Of a stretch of 64,000 nt of DNA, positions 17,501-25,051 are shown piece by piece. A program made the translations under genes and the position numbers. Source of the stretch: Streptomyces sp. NBC_00287 (GTDB taxonomy: Bacteria; Actinomycetota; Actinomycetes; Streptomycetales; Streptomycetaceae). How positions within the stretch are numbered: position 1 is the first letter of the stretch; the number at the start of each line of letters is the position of its first letter. The DNA lies in the NCBI RefSeq assembly GCF_036173105.1, contig NZ_CP108053.1:2046001-2110000 (forward strand), given 5' to 3'. The notes beneath the pieces were generated by a model, which saw only the letters and a program-made list of their open reading frames with translations, was not told the DNA's origin and made no database searches.

Positions 17501-18241
17501 GACAAGGACCGGGTGAGCCTCGCCCCGCTCGCCGCGCTCATGGCGGGCCTGGTGCTCATGGGCGGCTTCCTGGTGGCCCGTTGGGGCAACGAGCCGTTCG
17601 AGCGGGTCAGGCCCGGCGAGGTCGCGGCCATGGAGTACGTGTACTCCCATGACGATCCGAGCGCGCGGCTGCTGTGGCTGAGCAACGACCCCGTCAACGT
17701 CGTGACGCCGTCGATGCCTTGGGGCGCGCGGGACATGGAGAAGGTCGAGTATCTGCCCACTCTGGCGCCGGTCGACCCGGTGCTGGTGTCGGGCCTGGTC
17801 AAGGCGCTGAAGGACGCGGGTCCGAACTCGTATCTGATGATCAACCGCAGTCAGGTCACCTATCTGCGGATGGACGTCGGCTACTCGAAGGCCTGGGAGT
17901 CTCGGCTCATCCAGAATCTGGACCGGCGCCAGGAGCTGAGGAAGGTCATCGTCAACGAGGACGTGACCATGTACGCGCTGCGCAAGCAGCCCGCGGGTGC
18001 GGTCCCGAAGGCCGATCCCGGTCCGATCGGACCGCAGGTGACCTGGACGCCCTGGTCGGTGGTCGGGGCGCTGGCGGCGCTCGCGCTGATCGTGCTGCTG
18101 GGTGCGCGCGAGGTGGTCCGGGTCGCGGTGCGGCCGAGCGTGCGCCAACTGCGCTGGCTGCAGAGCAGTTTCTGGTTCTCGCTGCCGCTGCTGGCGGTGC
18201 TGCTGGCCTCGCTGGTGCAGCGGTTCCTGACGATCAAGTAG
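14582..18241 (+). CDS. Giant membrane fusion: Wzx/MATE-like flippase plus GT-C-like glycosyltransferase
   Basis: 1219-residue protein. Residues about 25-430 look like a polysaccharide flippase of 12 or more spans (QLFRNAYALMLNTGISAVLG, ARYYSESAVGQGSAAIAA). A charged Pro/Glu-rich cytoplasmic linker (about 430-560) leads to a second multi-span module of about 650 residues containing QDYFSPQ (742-748), a motif I associate with large GT-C-like surface-polysaccharide enzymes, and an extracytoplasmic C-terminal part before a final span. One chain would then carry both export and assembly steps. GTG start at 14582, overlapping the deacetylase stop by 8 bp. The enzymatic activity of the C-terminal half is inferred only. 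Confidence 0.78.
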   Translation: MSDTTTTTEAAQPTAEAPEQSGRGSQLFRNAYALMLNTGISAVLGLGFWLAAARYYSESAVGQGSAAIAAMKFLAGLTAVTLTGALARFIPIAGRATGRFIFRTYAGSSVVVALAAGVFLVTLDMWGPSYRFLDGPVAGLGFVVAVVAWNLLTLQDGVLTGLRSALWVPVGNTAFSAVKLGLLVAFAAAVPTTGVFVSWVAAIAISVLPLGWLVFRRLVPRHEKSTEEHAQPPSLREIGKFLAGDYTGSLFSLAVVYLIPVIVAAQVSSEDNAYFYITATIGGTVNLLAINMGASLTVEGSHDPSRLASNTRAALKRMAKIMIPVAAILFFGAPWILGVFGTGYADAATPLLRWFALGGLLRVVMETYFAVLRAQSRTAGLAWLQGLLCALVLGLTLLLLPRMGLTGAGVAEIIALAVIVAIAAPKLYRTVLTTPAEVPEGSAPDGDLADLGAREPARRGPAWALDSDTLALGIHVDFDHLDRRPDVRPGPGTPPAGIPALRRPTWAVGLPVEKREPEVDAPFEAEEKAVVPEVPEAVREEPREEPPTLLPTRIGVVLGCLLTAALLLYWVPALRLGEADLDEMGGLGLVSVLPMPTLIGAGLLVTAFASLLWLGREHRALLLVTLLATVVSLHALPALIETEPRFATAWQHLGFLDYIDRTGSAVPDLDARWSWPGFFAVAAFVAQACGVSDLTEVIRWWPLTMQLLYLIPMFLLTRSMRASWRARWTGIWVFVLSGWVGQDYFSPQGFTYLLYLVFVAILLVWFRAPRVIWTKVRPGELEVEPTDRRQRAVLLLVVMGLFAASVPAHQLTPFVMLGVLAVLVLVGRSELRGLPVLFGVMAVAWIGFLAEPYWSGHFDELFGGVGGVGSNVSSSVSGRIEGGSSTHKLVLYTRVLLAGGVMAMACWGWWRRRDHKYRERSLLVLTFVPFLGFGMQSYGGEMALRVFMFALPGAALLMGLALFPRTGVTAKERDKDRVSLAPLAALMAGLVLMGGFLVARWGNEPFERVRPGEVAAMEYVYSHDDPSARLLWLSNDPVNVVTPSMPWGARDMEKVEYLPTLAPVDPVLVSGLVKALKDAGPNSYLMINRSQVTYLRMDVGYSKAWESRLIQNLDRRQELRKVIVNEDVTMYALRKQPAGAVPKADPGPIGPQVTWTPWSVVGALAALALIVLLGAREVVRVAVRPSVRQLRWLQSSFWFSLPLLAVLLASLVQRFLTIK

Positions 18242-18242
18242 C

Positions 18243-18275
18243 GGTCAGGTGGCTCGGCGGTCGAGCCACCTGACC
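18243..18275. terminator. Bidirectional hairpin overlapping the hydrolase stop region
   Basis: Perfect 13-base arms GGTCAGGTGGCTC (18243-18255) and GAGCCACCTGACC (18263-18275) around a 7-base loop. It begins 2 bases after the fusion-gene stop and includes the stop and last codons of the convergent glycoside hydrolase gene, so it can serve both transcripts. Confidence 0.75.
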
Positions 18276-19672
18276 TCGTAGGCCTGCAACTTGATGCGCT
18301 TGCCGTCGACGGTCGCCTCGGCGGACCGGTCCAGGGTGTTGACGACCAGGGCGGTCTTCTCGGTGGCCAGCACCTTGGCGTGCGGGGCGGTACTGAGGTC
18401 CTCGTACTCCGTGCCCGGCGGGAACTCGGCCGCGAACCGGGCCAGCAGGTCGTACAGGGGCAGCTTCTGCCCGCCGTCGGCGCCGCTGGTGGGCGTCCAG
18501 AGGCAGCCGGGGCACTCGGTGCCCTCCTCGGGCTCCGGGTTCCAGTAGAAGCCGGAGGTGGCGCCGCCCTTGGCCATGGCGATCAGTCCGGCGGCGTGGA
18601 CGGCCGTGCGGCGGGTCTCGGACCAGCCGTGGCGGTTGTCGTCGCCGTCGGCGGGCTCGACGTAGTACTCGGCCCACCACAGCGGCAGCTCGTCACCGGT
18701 CTGTTCGCGTACCCACTCCCCGACGGCGGTGAATTTGTCGGTCGCCGCGAACTCGTCGGGCAGCAGCTCGTCGTCCCGGGTGTAGCTGGAGCCGTCCACG
18801 ACGACGAAGTCCGCGCCCGCCTTGTGCTCGTTCCAATAGGAGAAGGCATCCAGGACCCGCCGGTCCATCGCGCCCCAACTGCCCTTGTAGGTCGGGGAGG
18901 CGTGCTCCTCGCGCGGATCGAGGCTGTCCATCACCAGATACGGCCCGCCGACCATGATCTCGGGGTTGACCTCCTTCAGCGCCTTGTAGATCAGGTTGTA
19001 CAGCTGCGTGTAGCCCTCGTAGTCCCAGCGGGCCTCGGCGTCGTTCCAGAAGCCCTTGAACTCGTTCCAGACGACGAAGTGCCGTACGTCCGGATAGCGT
19101 TTGGCAACCGTCACCGCGAGCGCGGCGAAGTCGTCGAAGTGCTCGGGCTCGGGAGCGGTCTCCAGGGCGGCCTGGCTCCAGTCGGTGTTGTCGACGCCCG
19201 ACTCGCCGCCCTTCATCCAGTCCGGGGCGCAGCACAGGGTGACGACCGGGGTGCCGCCCGAGGCACGGACGAAGTCGATCCGGCGGTCCATCGCCTCGAA
19301 GTCGTAACGCCCCTTCACCGGCTCGGGATTGTCGGCGCCCCAGCCCATGATGTGCTGGATCTGCGGCATCCCGTCGGGGAGCCGTTGCTCGACCCGCTCC
19401 ACCGCGGCCGCGTCACCCTCGTCGGCGCTGAACTGGGTGTGCGTGAACCCCCAGCCCACCTCCGGCTTCGTGGCGTCCGGCGCCGGGGAGGCCGGGGTGC
19501 CGTGCACCTTGTCGCCCTCGCGCGAGGTGCCCTCGGTGCTCGCGCCGCCTCCGGGCAGTGTGTTGAACAGGGTCACCACCAGGGCCAGAGCGGCCACGCC
19601 CACGCCGAGCAGCGCGGTGAGCCGCCACCGCCGTGCCCCCGAATTCCACCCATGTCGTCCCATCGAGGGCAA
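18245..19672 (-). CDS. Membrane-anchored GH39-like glycoside hydrolase
   Basis: 475-residue clan-A-type hydrolase with an N-terminal membrane anchor (LTALLGVGVAALALVVTLF). The barrel domain shows an acid/base Glu in HFVVWNEFKGFWN and a candidate nucleophile Glu in PLWWAEYYVEP, as in GH39 beta-xylosidase/iduronidase relatives. It ends with a small beta domain. It converges on the flippase/GT-C fusion and shares its terminator, so it probably trims or turns over the polysaccharide made by the locus; this is inferred from position. A start at ATG 19663 (MGRHGWNSG) is also possible. The substrate is not readable. Confidence 0.75.
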   Translation of the reverse strand: MPSMGRHGWNSGARRWRLTALLGVGVAALALVVTLFNTLPGGGASTEGTSREGDKVHGTPASPAPDATKPEVGWGFTHTQFSADEGDAAAVERVEQRLPDGMPQIQHIMGWGADNPEPVKGRYDFEAMDRRIDFVRASGGTPVVTLCCAPDWMKGGESGVDNTDWSQAALETAPEPEHFDDFAALAVTVAKRYPDVRHFVVWNEFKGFWNDAEARWDYEGYTQLYNLIYKALKEVNPEIMVGGPYLVMDSLDPREEHASPTYKGSWGAMDRRVLDAFSYWNEHKAGADFVVVDGSSYTRDDELLPDEFAATDKFTAVGEWVREQTGDELPLWWAEYYVEPADGDDNRHGWSETRRTAVHAAGLIAMAKGGATSGFYWNPEPEEGTECPGCLWTPTSGADGGQKLPLYDLLARFAAEFPPGTEYEDLSTAPHAKVLATEKTALVVNTLDRSAEATVDGKRIKLQAYEVRWLDRRAT

Positions 19673-19796
19673 CGGTAACGGGGGTGACGGGCGCGAGGGC
19701 AGGTTTCGGCGGTGAACAGTCCCGCAGCAATTTCCGGGGGGCTACGTCCGGGGGAAATCCAGTGCACGAAGAGCGTTCGTGCCGGATCATGACGAC

Positions 19797-20891
19797 ATGT
19801 CTGCGAACCCACACGACGCTCTGCCGATCCGGCTCAACGTCGACGACAGCGACTCCCCGTCCGATGTCGTCGACGCGCTGTTCCTCGGCCGCTTCGCGAC
19901 GGGCGAGCAGCCTTACTCGCACGCGGCGAACATCGACCGCGTACGGTCCGGCGCGACGCTGCTGCCGCCGGGCGCCCGGGTGCTGCGGGTGGCCCGCGAC
20001 GACGACCGCAGCGCGACCCTCGCGGAGGGCGACGGCTGGACCCTGCTGGTCTCCCGCTGGAACCGCGGCGCCGATGTCACGGTCACCGCGACCACCGCCG
20101 ACCTGGCCGAGAAGGTCCTCGACCAGGCCACCGACGGCGCGGCGGACGAGCCCGAACCCCAGCCGGAGAACGTGACCATGGGCTTCTGGTACGTCTCCCC
20201 CAGGCGCGGCCCGCACCGCACGACCCGCCAGATCTCCGCGGGCACCTGGGAAGAGGTCCGCGCCAACTACACGGCACCGGTGGCGGACGCGATGGACCGC
20301 CTGATGAAGACGACCCCGGAGGACATCGCGGGCCGGCTGCTCCTGCTGCACGGCCCGCCGGGCACCGGCAAGACGTCCGCGCTGCGTACGCTCGCCCGGT
20401 CCTGGCGGGACTGGTGCCAGGTGGACTGCGTGCTCGACCCGGAGCGGCTGTTCAGCGACGTCGGCTATCTGATGGACATCGCGATCGGCGAGGAGGACGG
20501 CACCGGCAAGGGGCGCTGGCGGCTGCTGCTCCTGGAGGACTGCGACGAGCTGATCCGCGGCGAGGCCAAGCACACGGCGGGCCAGGCGCTGTCCCGGCTG
20601 CTGAACCTCACGGACGGTCTGCTCGGCCAGGGCCGCAATGTCCTGGTCGGCGTCACCACCAACGAGGACCTGGAGCGCCTGCACCCGGCCGTGGTCCGCC
20701 CCGGCCGCTGTCTGGCCCGGATCGAGGTCGGCCCGCTGACCCGGTCGGAGGCGGTGGGCTGGCTGGGCGCCGAGGAGGGCGTGGGCCGCGAGGGCGCCAC
20801 CCTCGCGGAGCTGTACGCACTGCGCCGGGGCACCTCCCCGACGTCGCTTCCGGAGCCACGGGGCCAGGCGGACGCGGGCCTGTATCTGTAG
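19797..20891 (+). CDS. AAA-family ATPase with N-terminal DUF5925-like domain
   Basis: 364-residue cytoplasmic protein. The N-terminal 150 residues match a Streptomyces-type DUF5925 region; the C-terminal AAA module has Walker A GPPGTGKT (186-193), Walker B LLLEDCDEL near 245 and an arginine-finger-like RPGRCLARIE. It is likely an oligomeric remodelling ATPase with unknown client. ATG 19797 (MSANPHD) is chosen; a GTG at 19779 would add six residues. It starts 125 bp from the hydrolase gene, divergent, and precedes the DUF72 gene by 15 bp, so the two may be co-transcribed. Confidence 0.8.
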   Translation: MSANPHDALPIRLNVDDSDSPSDVVDALFLGRFATGEQPYSHAANIDRVRSGATLLPPGARVLRVARDDDRSATLAEGDGWTLLVSRWNRGADVTVTATTADLAEKVLDQATDGAADEPEPQPENVTMGFWYVSPRRGPHRTTRQISAGTWEEVRANYTAPVADAMDRLMKTTPEDIAGRLLLLHGPPGTGKTSALRTLARSWRDWCQVDCVLDPERLFSDVGYLMDIAIGEEDGTGKGRWRLLLLEDCDELIRGEAKHTAGQALSRLLNLTDGLLGQGRNVLVGVTTNEDLERLHPAVVRPGRCLARIEVGPLTRSEAVGWLGAEEGVGREGATLAELYALRRGTSPTSLPEPRGQADAGLYL

Positions 20892-20906
20892 TGCTTTGAT
20901 GGTCGT

Positions 20907-21677
20907 ATGACCCTCTACGTCGGTACGTCGGGGTGGCAGTACCGGGACTGGCGGGACGTCCTGTACCCGTCCGGGTGCCCGATGCGGCTCTGGCTGGAGG
21001 AGTACACGGAACGCTTCGCGACGGTCGAGATCAACAACGCGTTCTACCGGCTGCCGTCGCGGGAGAACTTCGAGGCGTGGCGGGACCGGGTGCCCGGGGA
21101 CTTCGTGGTGGCGGTGAAGGCGAGCCGCTATCTGACGCACATCAAGCGGCTGCGGGACCCGGAGGAGCCGGTGGAGCGCCTGATGACCCATGCTCAGGGC
21201 CTCGGCCCCCGCCTGGGCCCGGTGTTGCTCCAGCTCCCCCCGACCCTGCAAGCGGACCCCGCCCTCCTGGACGCCTGCCTGTCCTGCTTCCCGTCCGGCA
21301 CGAGGGTGGCCGTGGAACCACGGCACGACTCGTGGTGGACACGGACGGTACGGGAGGTCCTTCAGTCGCGTGGCGCGGCCCTGTGCTGGGCGGACGTCGA
21401 ATCCCGCCCGGTGACCCCCCTGTGGCGCACCACGGACTGGGGCTACGTCCGCTTCCACCAGGGCAGAGCCCAGCCCTGGCCCCGCTACGGCCGCCAGTCC
21501 CTGACGACGTGGGCGAGCCGCATCGCGGACACCTGGCCGGACAGCCGGGATGTGTACGCGTACTTCAACAACGACCCCGGAGGGGCGGCGGTGAGGGATG
21601 CGGTGGAGTTCGGGAGGACGGCGACTAAGGCGGGACTGACGGTGACACGGACACCGGACCGGGTACCCGCTGCCTAG
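20907..21677 (+). CDS. DUF72 (YecE-like) protein
   Basis: 256-residue soluble protein of the DUF72 family, a TIM-barrel-like fold of unknown activity. Family landmarks: YVGTSGWQYRDWRDVLYP at the N-terminus, ATVEINNAFYRLPS, VKASRYLTHIKRL, LLQLPP, and YAYFNNDPGGAAVRDA at the end. It converges with the GntR gene, and the two stop codons share the sequence CTAG, so the coding regions overlap by four bases. Confidence 0.88.
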   Translation: MTLYVGTSGWQYRDWRDVLYPSGCPMRLWLEEYTERFATVEINNAFYRLPSRENFEAWRDRVPGDFVVAVKASRYLTHIKRLRDPEEPVERLMTHAQGLGPRLGPVLLQLPPTLQADPALLDACLSCFPSGTRVAVEPRHDSWWTRTVREVLQSRGAALCWADVESRPVTPLWRTTDWGYVRFHQGRAQPWPRYGRQSLTTWASRIADTWPDSRDVYAYFNNDPGGAAVRDAVEFGRTATKAGLTVTRTPDRVPAA

Positions 21678-22048
21678 TGGTCTTCTCCGTACGCGGCCCG
21701 CAGAGCATCTCGTACGGCCTCCAGGGCGTCCCCTTCGGCAAGCCCCAGCCGCCGGACACGCTCCGCGTACGCCTGAGCAGCCGCTGCGGCTTCCCGCTCC
21801 GCGGCCGAGCCGGCGGCAGCCACGAACGTGCCGTTGCGCCCCCGGGTCTCGATCACCCCGTCCGTCTCCAGCGCCCGGTACGCCTTGGCGACGGTGTTCG
21901 CCGCGAGCCCCAGCGACTCGGCGAGCCCCCGCACCGTCGGCAGCCGGTACCCCACCGGCAGCACCCCGGTCCGCGCCTGCTCGGAGATCTGCGCCCGCAC
22001 CTGCTCGTACGGCGGCGCGCTGTCATCGATGTGGATCTTCAAGGTCAC
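21674..22048 (-). CDS. Short GntR-family regulator (YtrA-like)
   Basis: 124-residue regulator with an N-terminal winged helix (IDDSAPPYEQVRAQISEQA through RLPTVRGLAESLGLAANTVA, KAYRALETDGVIETRGRNG) and only a short C-terminal helical tail, as in the YtrA subfamily. Such proteins often control neighbouring ABC transporters, but none is adjacent here. The GTG at 22048 (VTLKIHIDD) is chosen since it begins at the conserved N-terminus; the longer frame has no SD. The stop is shared in a CTAG with the DUF72 gene. Confidence 0.85.
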   Translation of the reverse strand: MTLKIHIDDSAPPYEQVRAQISEQARTGVLPVGYRLPTVRGLAESLGLAANTVAKAYRALETDGVIETRGRNGTFVAAAGSAAEREAAAAAQAYAERVRRLGLAEGDALEAVRDALRAAYGEDH

Positions 22049-22119
22049 GGACCGATTGTCCCGTACCCGCAGGAAAATGAGAGGCACACGGGCCTGCCCC
22101 GCCCGTAACGTGCGGCCAC

Positions 22120-23052
22120 ATGACTGTCATTGTGCGCGAGATCAGGCCCGAAGTCCGAGCTGACCTGGAGGGTTTCGCCACTGTCCGGCACAGCGCCCTG
22201 CCCTTCTACCTCGTCAGCCCGGACGCCCTCGCCTACGACCTCGCCCACATCCATGCCGACGCCCGCTACCGGCCTCTCGTCGCCGAGGAGGACGGCGAGA
22301 TCATCGGCACCGCTCAGGTCGGCCTGCTCCACGAGAACCCCGAGCCGCTGCAGGGTTTCGTCAACGTGTACGTGCATCCGGACCGCACCCGCAGCCGCGC
22401 CGGCACGCTCCTGGTCCGCGCCGCCGAGGAGTATCTGGCGGGCCTCGGCGCGACCCGGCTGCTCGCCTGGGTCCTGGACGAGCCCGGCAACCGCGCCTTC
22501 GCCGAGGCACACGGCTACCGCCCGGGCCGTTCCGCGCACTTCCTCCGGCTCGACCTCGCGAACGGCGCGCTTCCGCCGCTCCAGGACCCGCCGCCCGGCG
22601 TCGAACTGCGCCCCGCCTCCGACTTCGCCGACAATCCGCGCCCGGTGTTCGACCTGGACGCGGAGACGACGGCGGACGAACCCAGCGAGGCCGGCGCCGC
22701 CGAGCTCAGTGACTACGAGGCCTGGCTGGAGGAGACCTGGCGGCACCCGCTCACCGACCTCGAGCTGACCACGATCGCCCTGGTCGACGGCCGCCCCGCC
22801 GCCTTCAGCGCCGCCCGCACCGACGGCGGCACCCGGTACGGCACCGGCATGACCGGCACGGCCCGCGCCTTCCGCGGCCGGGGCCTGGCCAAGCTCGCCA
22901 AGAACGACTCCCTGCACCGGGCCCGCGCGGCCGGGTACACGGAGGCTTTCACGGGCAACGACACCGGCAACGAGCCGATGCTCGCGATCAACAAGTGGTT
23001 CGGGTACGAGATCTGTGCGACGGAGGTGCGGTATGTCCGTGAACTCGGCTGA
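22120..23052 (+). CDS. Tandem-domain GNAT acetyltransferase
   Basis: 310-residue protein with two GNAT-like halves. The first is the clearer one, with VNVYVHPDRTRSRAGTLLVR as its acetyl-CoA pyrophosphate-binding motif; the second contains GTGMTGTARAFRGRGLAKLA and ends in NKWFGYEICATEVRYVRE. Substrate unknown: small amines, antibiotics and protein N-termini are all possible for such enzymes. It overlaps the following DUF402 gene by 20 bp, suggesting coupled expression. It is divergent from the GntR gene with a 71-bp gap. Confidence 0.85.
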   Translation: MTVIVREIRPEVRADLEGFATVRHSALPFYLVSPDALAYDLAHIHADARYRPLVAEEDGEIIGTAQVGLLHENPEPLQGFVNVYVHPDRTRSRAGTLLVRAAEEYLAGLGATRLLAWVLDEPGNRAFAEAHGYRPGRSAHFLRLDLANGALPPLQDPPPGVELRPASDFADNPRPVFDLDAETTADEPSEAGAAELSDYEAWLEETWRHPLTDLELTTIALVDGRPAAFSAARTDGGTRYGTGMTGTARAFRGRGLAKLAKNDSLHRARAAGYTEAFTGNDTGNEPMLAINKWFGYEICATEVRYVRELG

Positions 23053-23533
23053 TCCGGGAACGATGGTGGACGTCGTTCTCGTCAAGAGCGGCCGTACGAA
23101 GATGCGTTACCCGGCGGAAGTCCTGGCCGACGACGGCATCCGGATCGTCGTCCGCGCACCCTTCGCGGGCGAGCAGGTCCGCGACTTCGGCTTTGTGCGC
23201 TTCGAGCCGGGTGACGTCTTCACCGAGTACTACTGGCGGGACCGCTGGTACGCCGTGATGGAGGTCCGCGATCCCTCGGGCACGCTGAAGGGCTGGTACT
23301 GCGACATCGCCCGCCCGGCCACCCTCTCCGGCACGGAGCTGGTCGTCGAGGACCTGGACCTGGACCTGTGGCGCTCGGCGGACGGCACGGACGTACGGCG
23401 GCTGGACGAGGACGAGTTCGAGGAGAGCAACCTGCTGGAGACGGACCCGGAGGCGGCGGCCGCGGCAGTGGCCGCCCTCGACACCTTGGAGAAGCTGGCC
23501 CTGGAGGGCGGCTTCGAGGCGCTGCTGGCCTAG
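23033..23533 (+). CDS. DUF402 (FomD-like) protein
   Basis: 166-residue protein of the DUF402 family, related to FomD-type nucleotide diphosphate hydrolases. Typical elements: EYYWRDRWYAVMEVRD, GWYCDIARPA, and the acidic run LVVEDLDLDLW, which provides metal-binding carboxylates. ATG 23033 has CGGAGGTGCGGT just before it. It lies within the end of the GNAT gene (20-bp overlap). Its stop codon forms a CTAG shared with the convergent methyltransferase gene. Confidence 0.85.
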   Translation: MSVNSADPGTMVDVVLVKSGRTKMRYPAEVLADDGIRIVVRAPFAGEQVRDFGFVRFEPGDVFTEYYWRDRWYAVMEVRDPSGTLKGWYCDIARPATLSGTELVVEDLDLDLWRSADGTDVRRLDEDEFEESNLLETDPEAAAAAVAALDTLEKLALEGGFEALLA

Positions 23534-24144
23534 ACCCTCGCCACCACCACGTACCGCTCGTCGTCCACGGCCTTCCCCCACAGCAGCGGGTCGCCGGACA
23601 GCCGCTCCACGCGCACGTGCGAGGCGAGCGGGGCGAGGAGGCCGGTGAGCCGGTCGGCGGCTATGCCGACCGGGCTGACCGTCCCCCACACGCCCTCGAC
23701 CAGGACAAGCCGCCCTTCCGGGCGCAGCAGCCCCACCCAATGCCGCAGCACGCGCGCGGGTACGGGCAGCGTCCACAGGACATGCCGTACGAGCACCACG
23801 TCGAACCGCTCCTCCCCCACCGGCGGCACCGCCGCGTCACCGACCAGGAACGCCGCGTCACGGCCCGCGAGCTTGGCGCGGGCGAGGCCGACCATGGCCG
23901 GGGAGCTGTCCACGCCGGTGACGCGGTGTCCCTGTTCGGCCGCGAGCAGCGACAGGCTGCCGGTGCCGCAGCCGAGGTCGAGCACATCGCTCGGCCGCCC
24001 GGGCAGCCAGTCGCGCAGCCGTCCGGACCAGGCCCGGCGCACGTCGGGGTCGCGCAGGCCATGGTCGGGCTCGTCGTCGAAGGAAGCCGCCGCCGCGTCC
24101 CAGTCGGTACGCGGTGCGGTCGCGTCGTCACTCTGTTTCCCCAT
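23530..24144 (-). CDS. Class I SAM-dependent methyltransferase
   Basis: 204-residue methyltransferase. Motif I is VLDLGCGTGSLSLLAAEQG, followed by the acidic residue in VTGVDSSPAMVG, and FDVVLVRHVLWTLP as motif IV region. No targeting domain, so the acceptor is probably a small molecule and cannot be named. ATG 24144 (MGKQSDD) is chosen because the frame before it reads poorly and resembles promoter DNA; the ribosome site is weak. The stop overlaps the DUF402 stop by four bases in CTAG. Confidence 0.82.
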   Translation of the reverse strand: MGKQSDDATAPRTDWDAAAASFDDEPDHGLRDPDVRRAWSGRLRDWLPGRPSDVLDLGCGTGSLSLLAAEQGHRVTGVDSSPAMVGLARAKLAGRDAAFLVGDAAVPPVGEERFDVVLVRHVLWTLPVPARVLRHWVGLLRPEGRLVLVEGVWGTVSPVGIAADRLTGLLAPLASHVRVERLSGDPLLWGKAVDDERYVVVARV

Positions 24145-24284
24145 ACGCCCGAGAGTGACACGCGCCACTGACAGTCCGAATCGTGACAACGGCCACTGAC
24201 AGAACCGCACCGATGAGGAAGGCTCACCGAACGGGTCTACCTCCGTGAGAACACGGAACACGGTAGGCACTGAAGGAGGCAGCC

Positions 24285-24422
24285 ATGCGCCGCATCACCG
24301 TGCAGAAGCCCCTGAAGAAGACGGACTCGCGCCGGATGACCGGCGAGGAGGCCGAGGAACGTCCCGCGGGACGACCCGAGGTCCGCAAGGACATCGCACG
24401 AACATGGTGGCCGGACGGCTGA
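24285..24422 (+). CDS. Small basic 45-residue protein, unrecognised
   Basis: A short open frame: ATG 24285 preceded by an ideal AAGGAGG with 5-base spacing, ending with TGA at 24420-24422. The product begins MRRITVQKPLKKTDSRRM, has a Glu-rich middle and ends in RTWWPDG. No membrane span and no cysteine. The strong ribosome site, GC-biased third positions and position in an otherwise empty 286-bp gap support a real gene. Function unknown; too small for a domain call. Confidence 0.65.
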   Translation: MRRITVQKPLKKTDSRRMTGEEAEERPAGRPEVRKDIARTWWPDG

Positions 24423-24430
24423 CCGGCCCT

Positions 24431-24880
24431 TCAGTCCAGCCGCTTGCGGTAATGGAAACGGTCGTAGACGCCCTCGACGCGGCGTTCGACCACCTCGTAG
24501 CCGAACTTCGGATAGATCTTCTGGTTCTCCCACATCATCGCGTTGGTGTAGAGCCTGATCTCGGACAGCCCCCGCACACGCGCGTGCGCGTCCACGAACT
24601 CCAGCAACCGCCGTCCCACCCCCGTCCCCTGGGCGTCGGGGTGGACGGCGATGTTGTCGACGTACAGATGGTCCGCGTGCTCCTCGACCACCACGAGGCC
24701 GATCACCGGATCCCCCGTGACGAACACCTGCCCCGCGGCCACGTTCGCCGCGTGGTCCCTTTCCATGGGCTGCGGCACCAGGCCGATCCGCTCGATGTAG
24801 TGGTGATACGCGGCGTCGGTCACGCTCTTCACAGCCGCCACGTCAGCGGCGCTCGCGGGCCGGATCTCATCGTCTGTCAT
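24431..24880 (-). CDS. GNAT N-acetyltransferase
   Basis: 149-residue single-domain GNAT. The acetyl-CoA-binding motif is VDNIAVHPDAQGTGVGRRLL, followed by LYTNAMMWENQKIYPKFGYE, typical of small-molecule or protein amine acetyltransferases. ATG 24880 (MTDDEIRP) is taken as start; the open frame continues far upstream but there it is only a shadow of the LPMO gene. It converges with the 45-residue gene (8-bp gap). Confidence 0.85.
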   Translation of the reverse strand: MTDDEIRPASAADVAAVKSVTDAAYHHYIERIGLVPQPMERDHAANVAAGQVFVTGDPVIGLVVVEEHADHLYVDNIAVHPDAQGTGVGRRLLEFVDAHARVRGLSEIRLYTNAMMWENQKIYPKFGYEVVERRVEGVYDRFHYRKRLD

Positions 24881-25051
24881 GGCCCGAACCGTACCTACCT
24901 GATCGCAGTCTGAGCACTCCCTTAAAGCGACCATAAGGATCTCCATCACCCGCCTCCAGCAGGCGATTTCGCGGTTCTCTCGGGCTAGCTTGCTGATCGC
25001 CCCCCACGGGTTCCAGCCAAGCAACCGACGACCGTTTCCCAGGAGTTCCCC

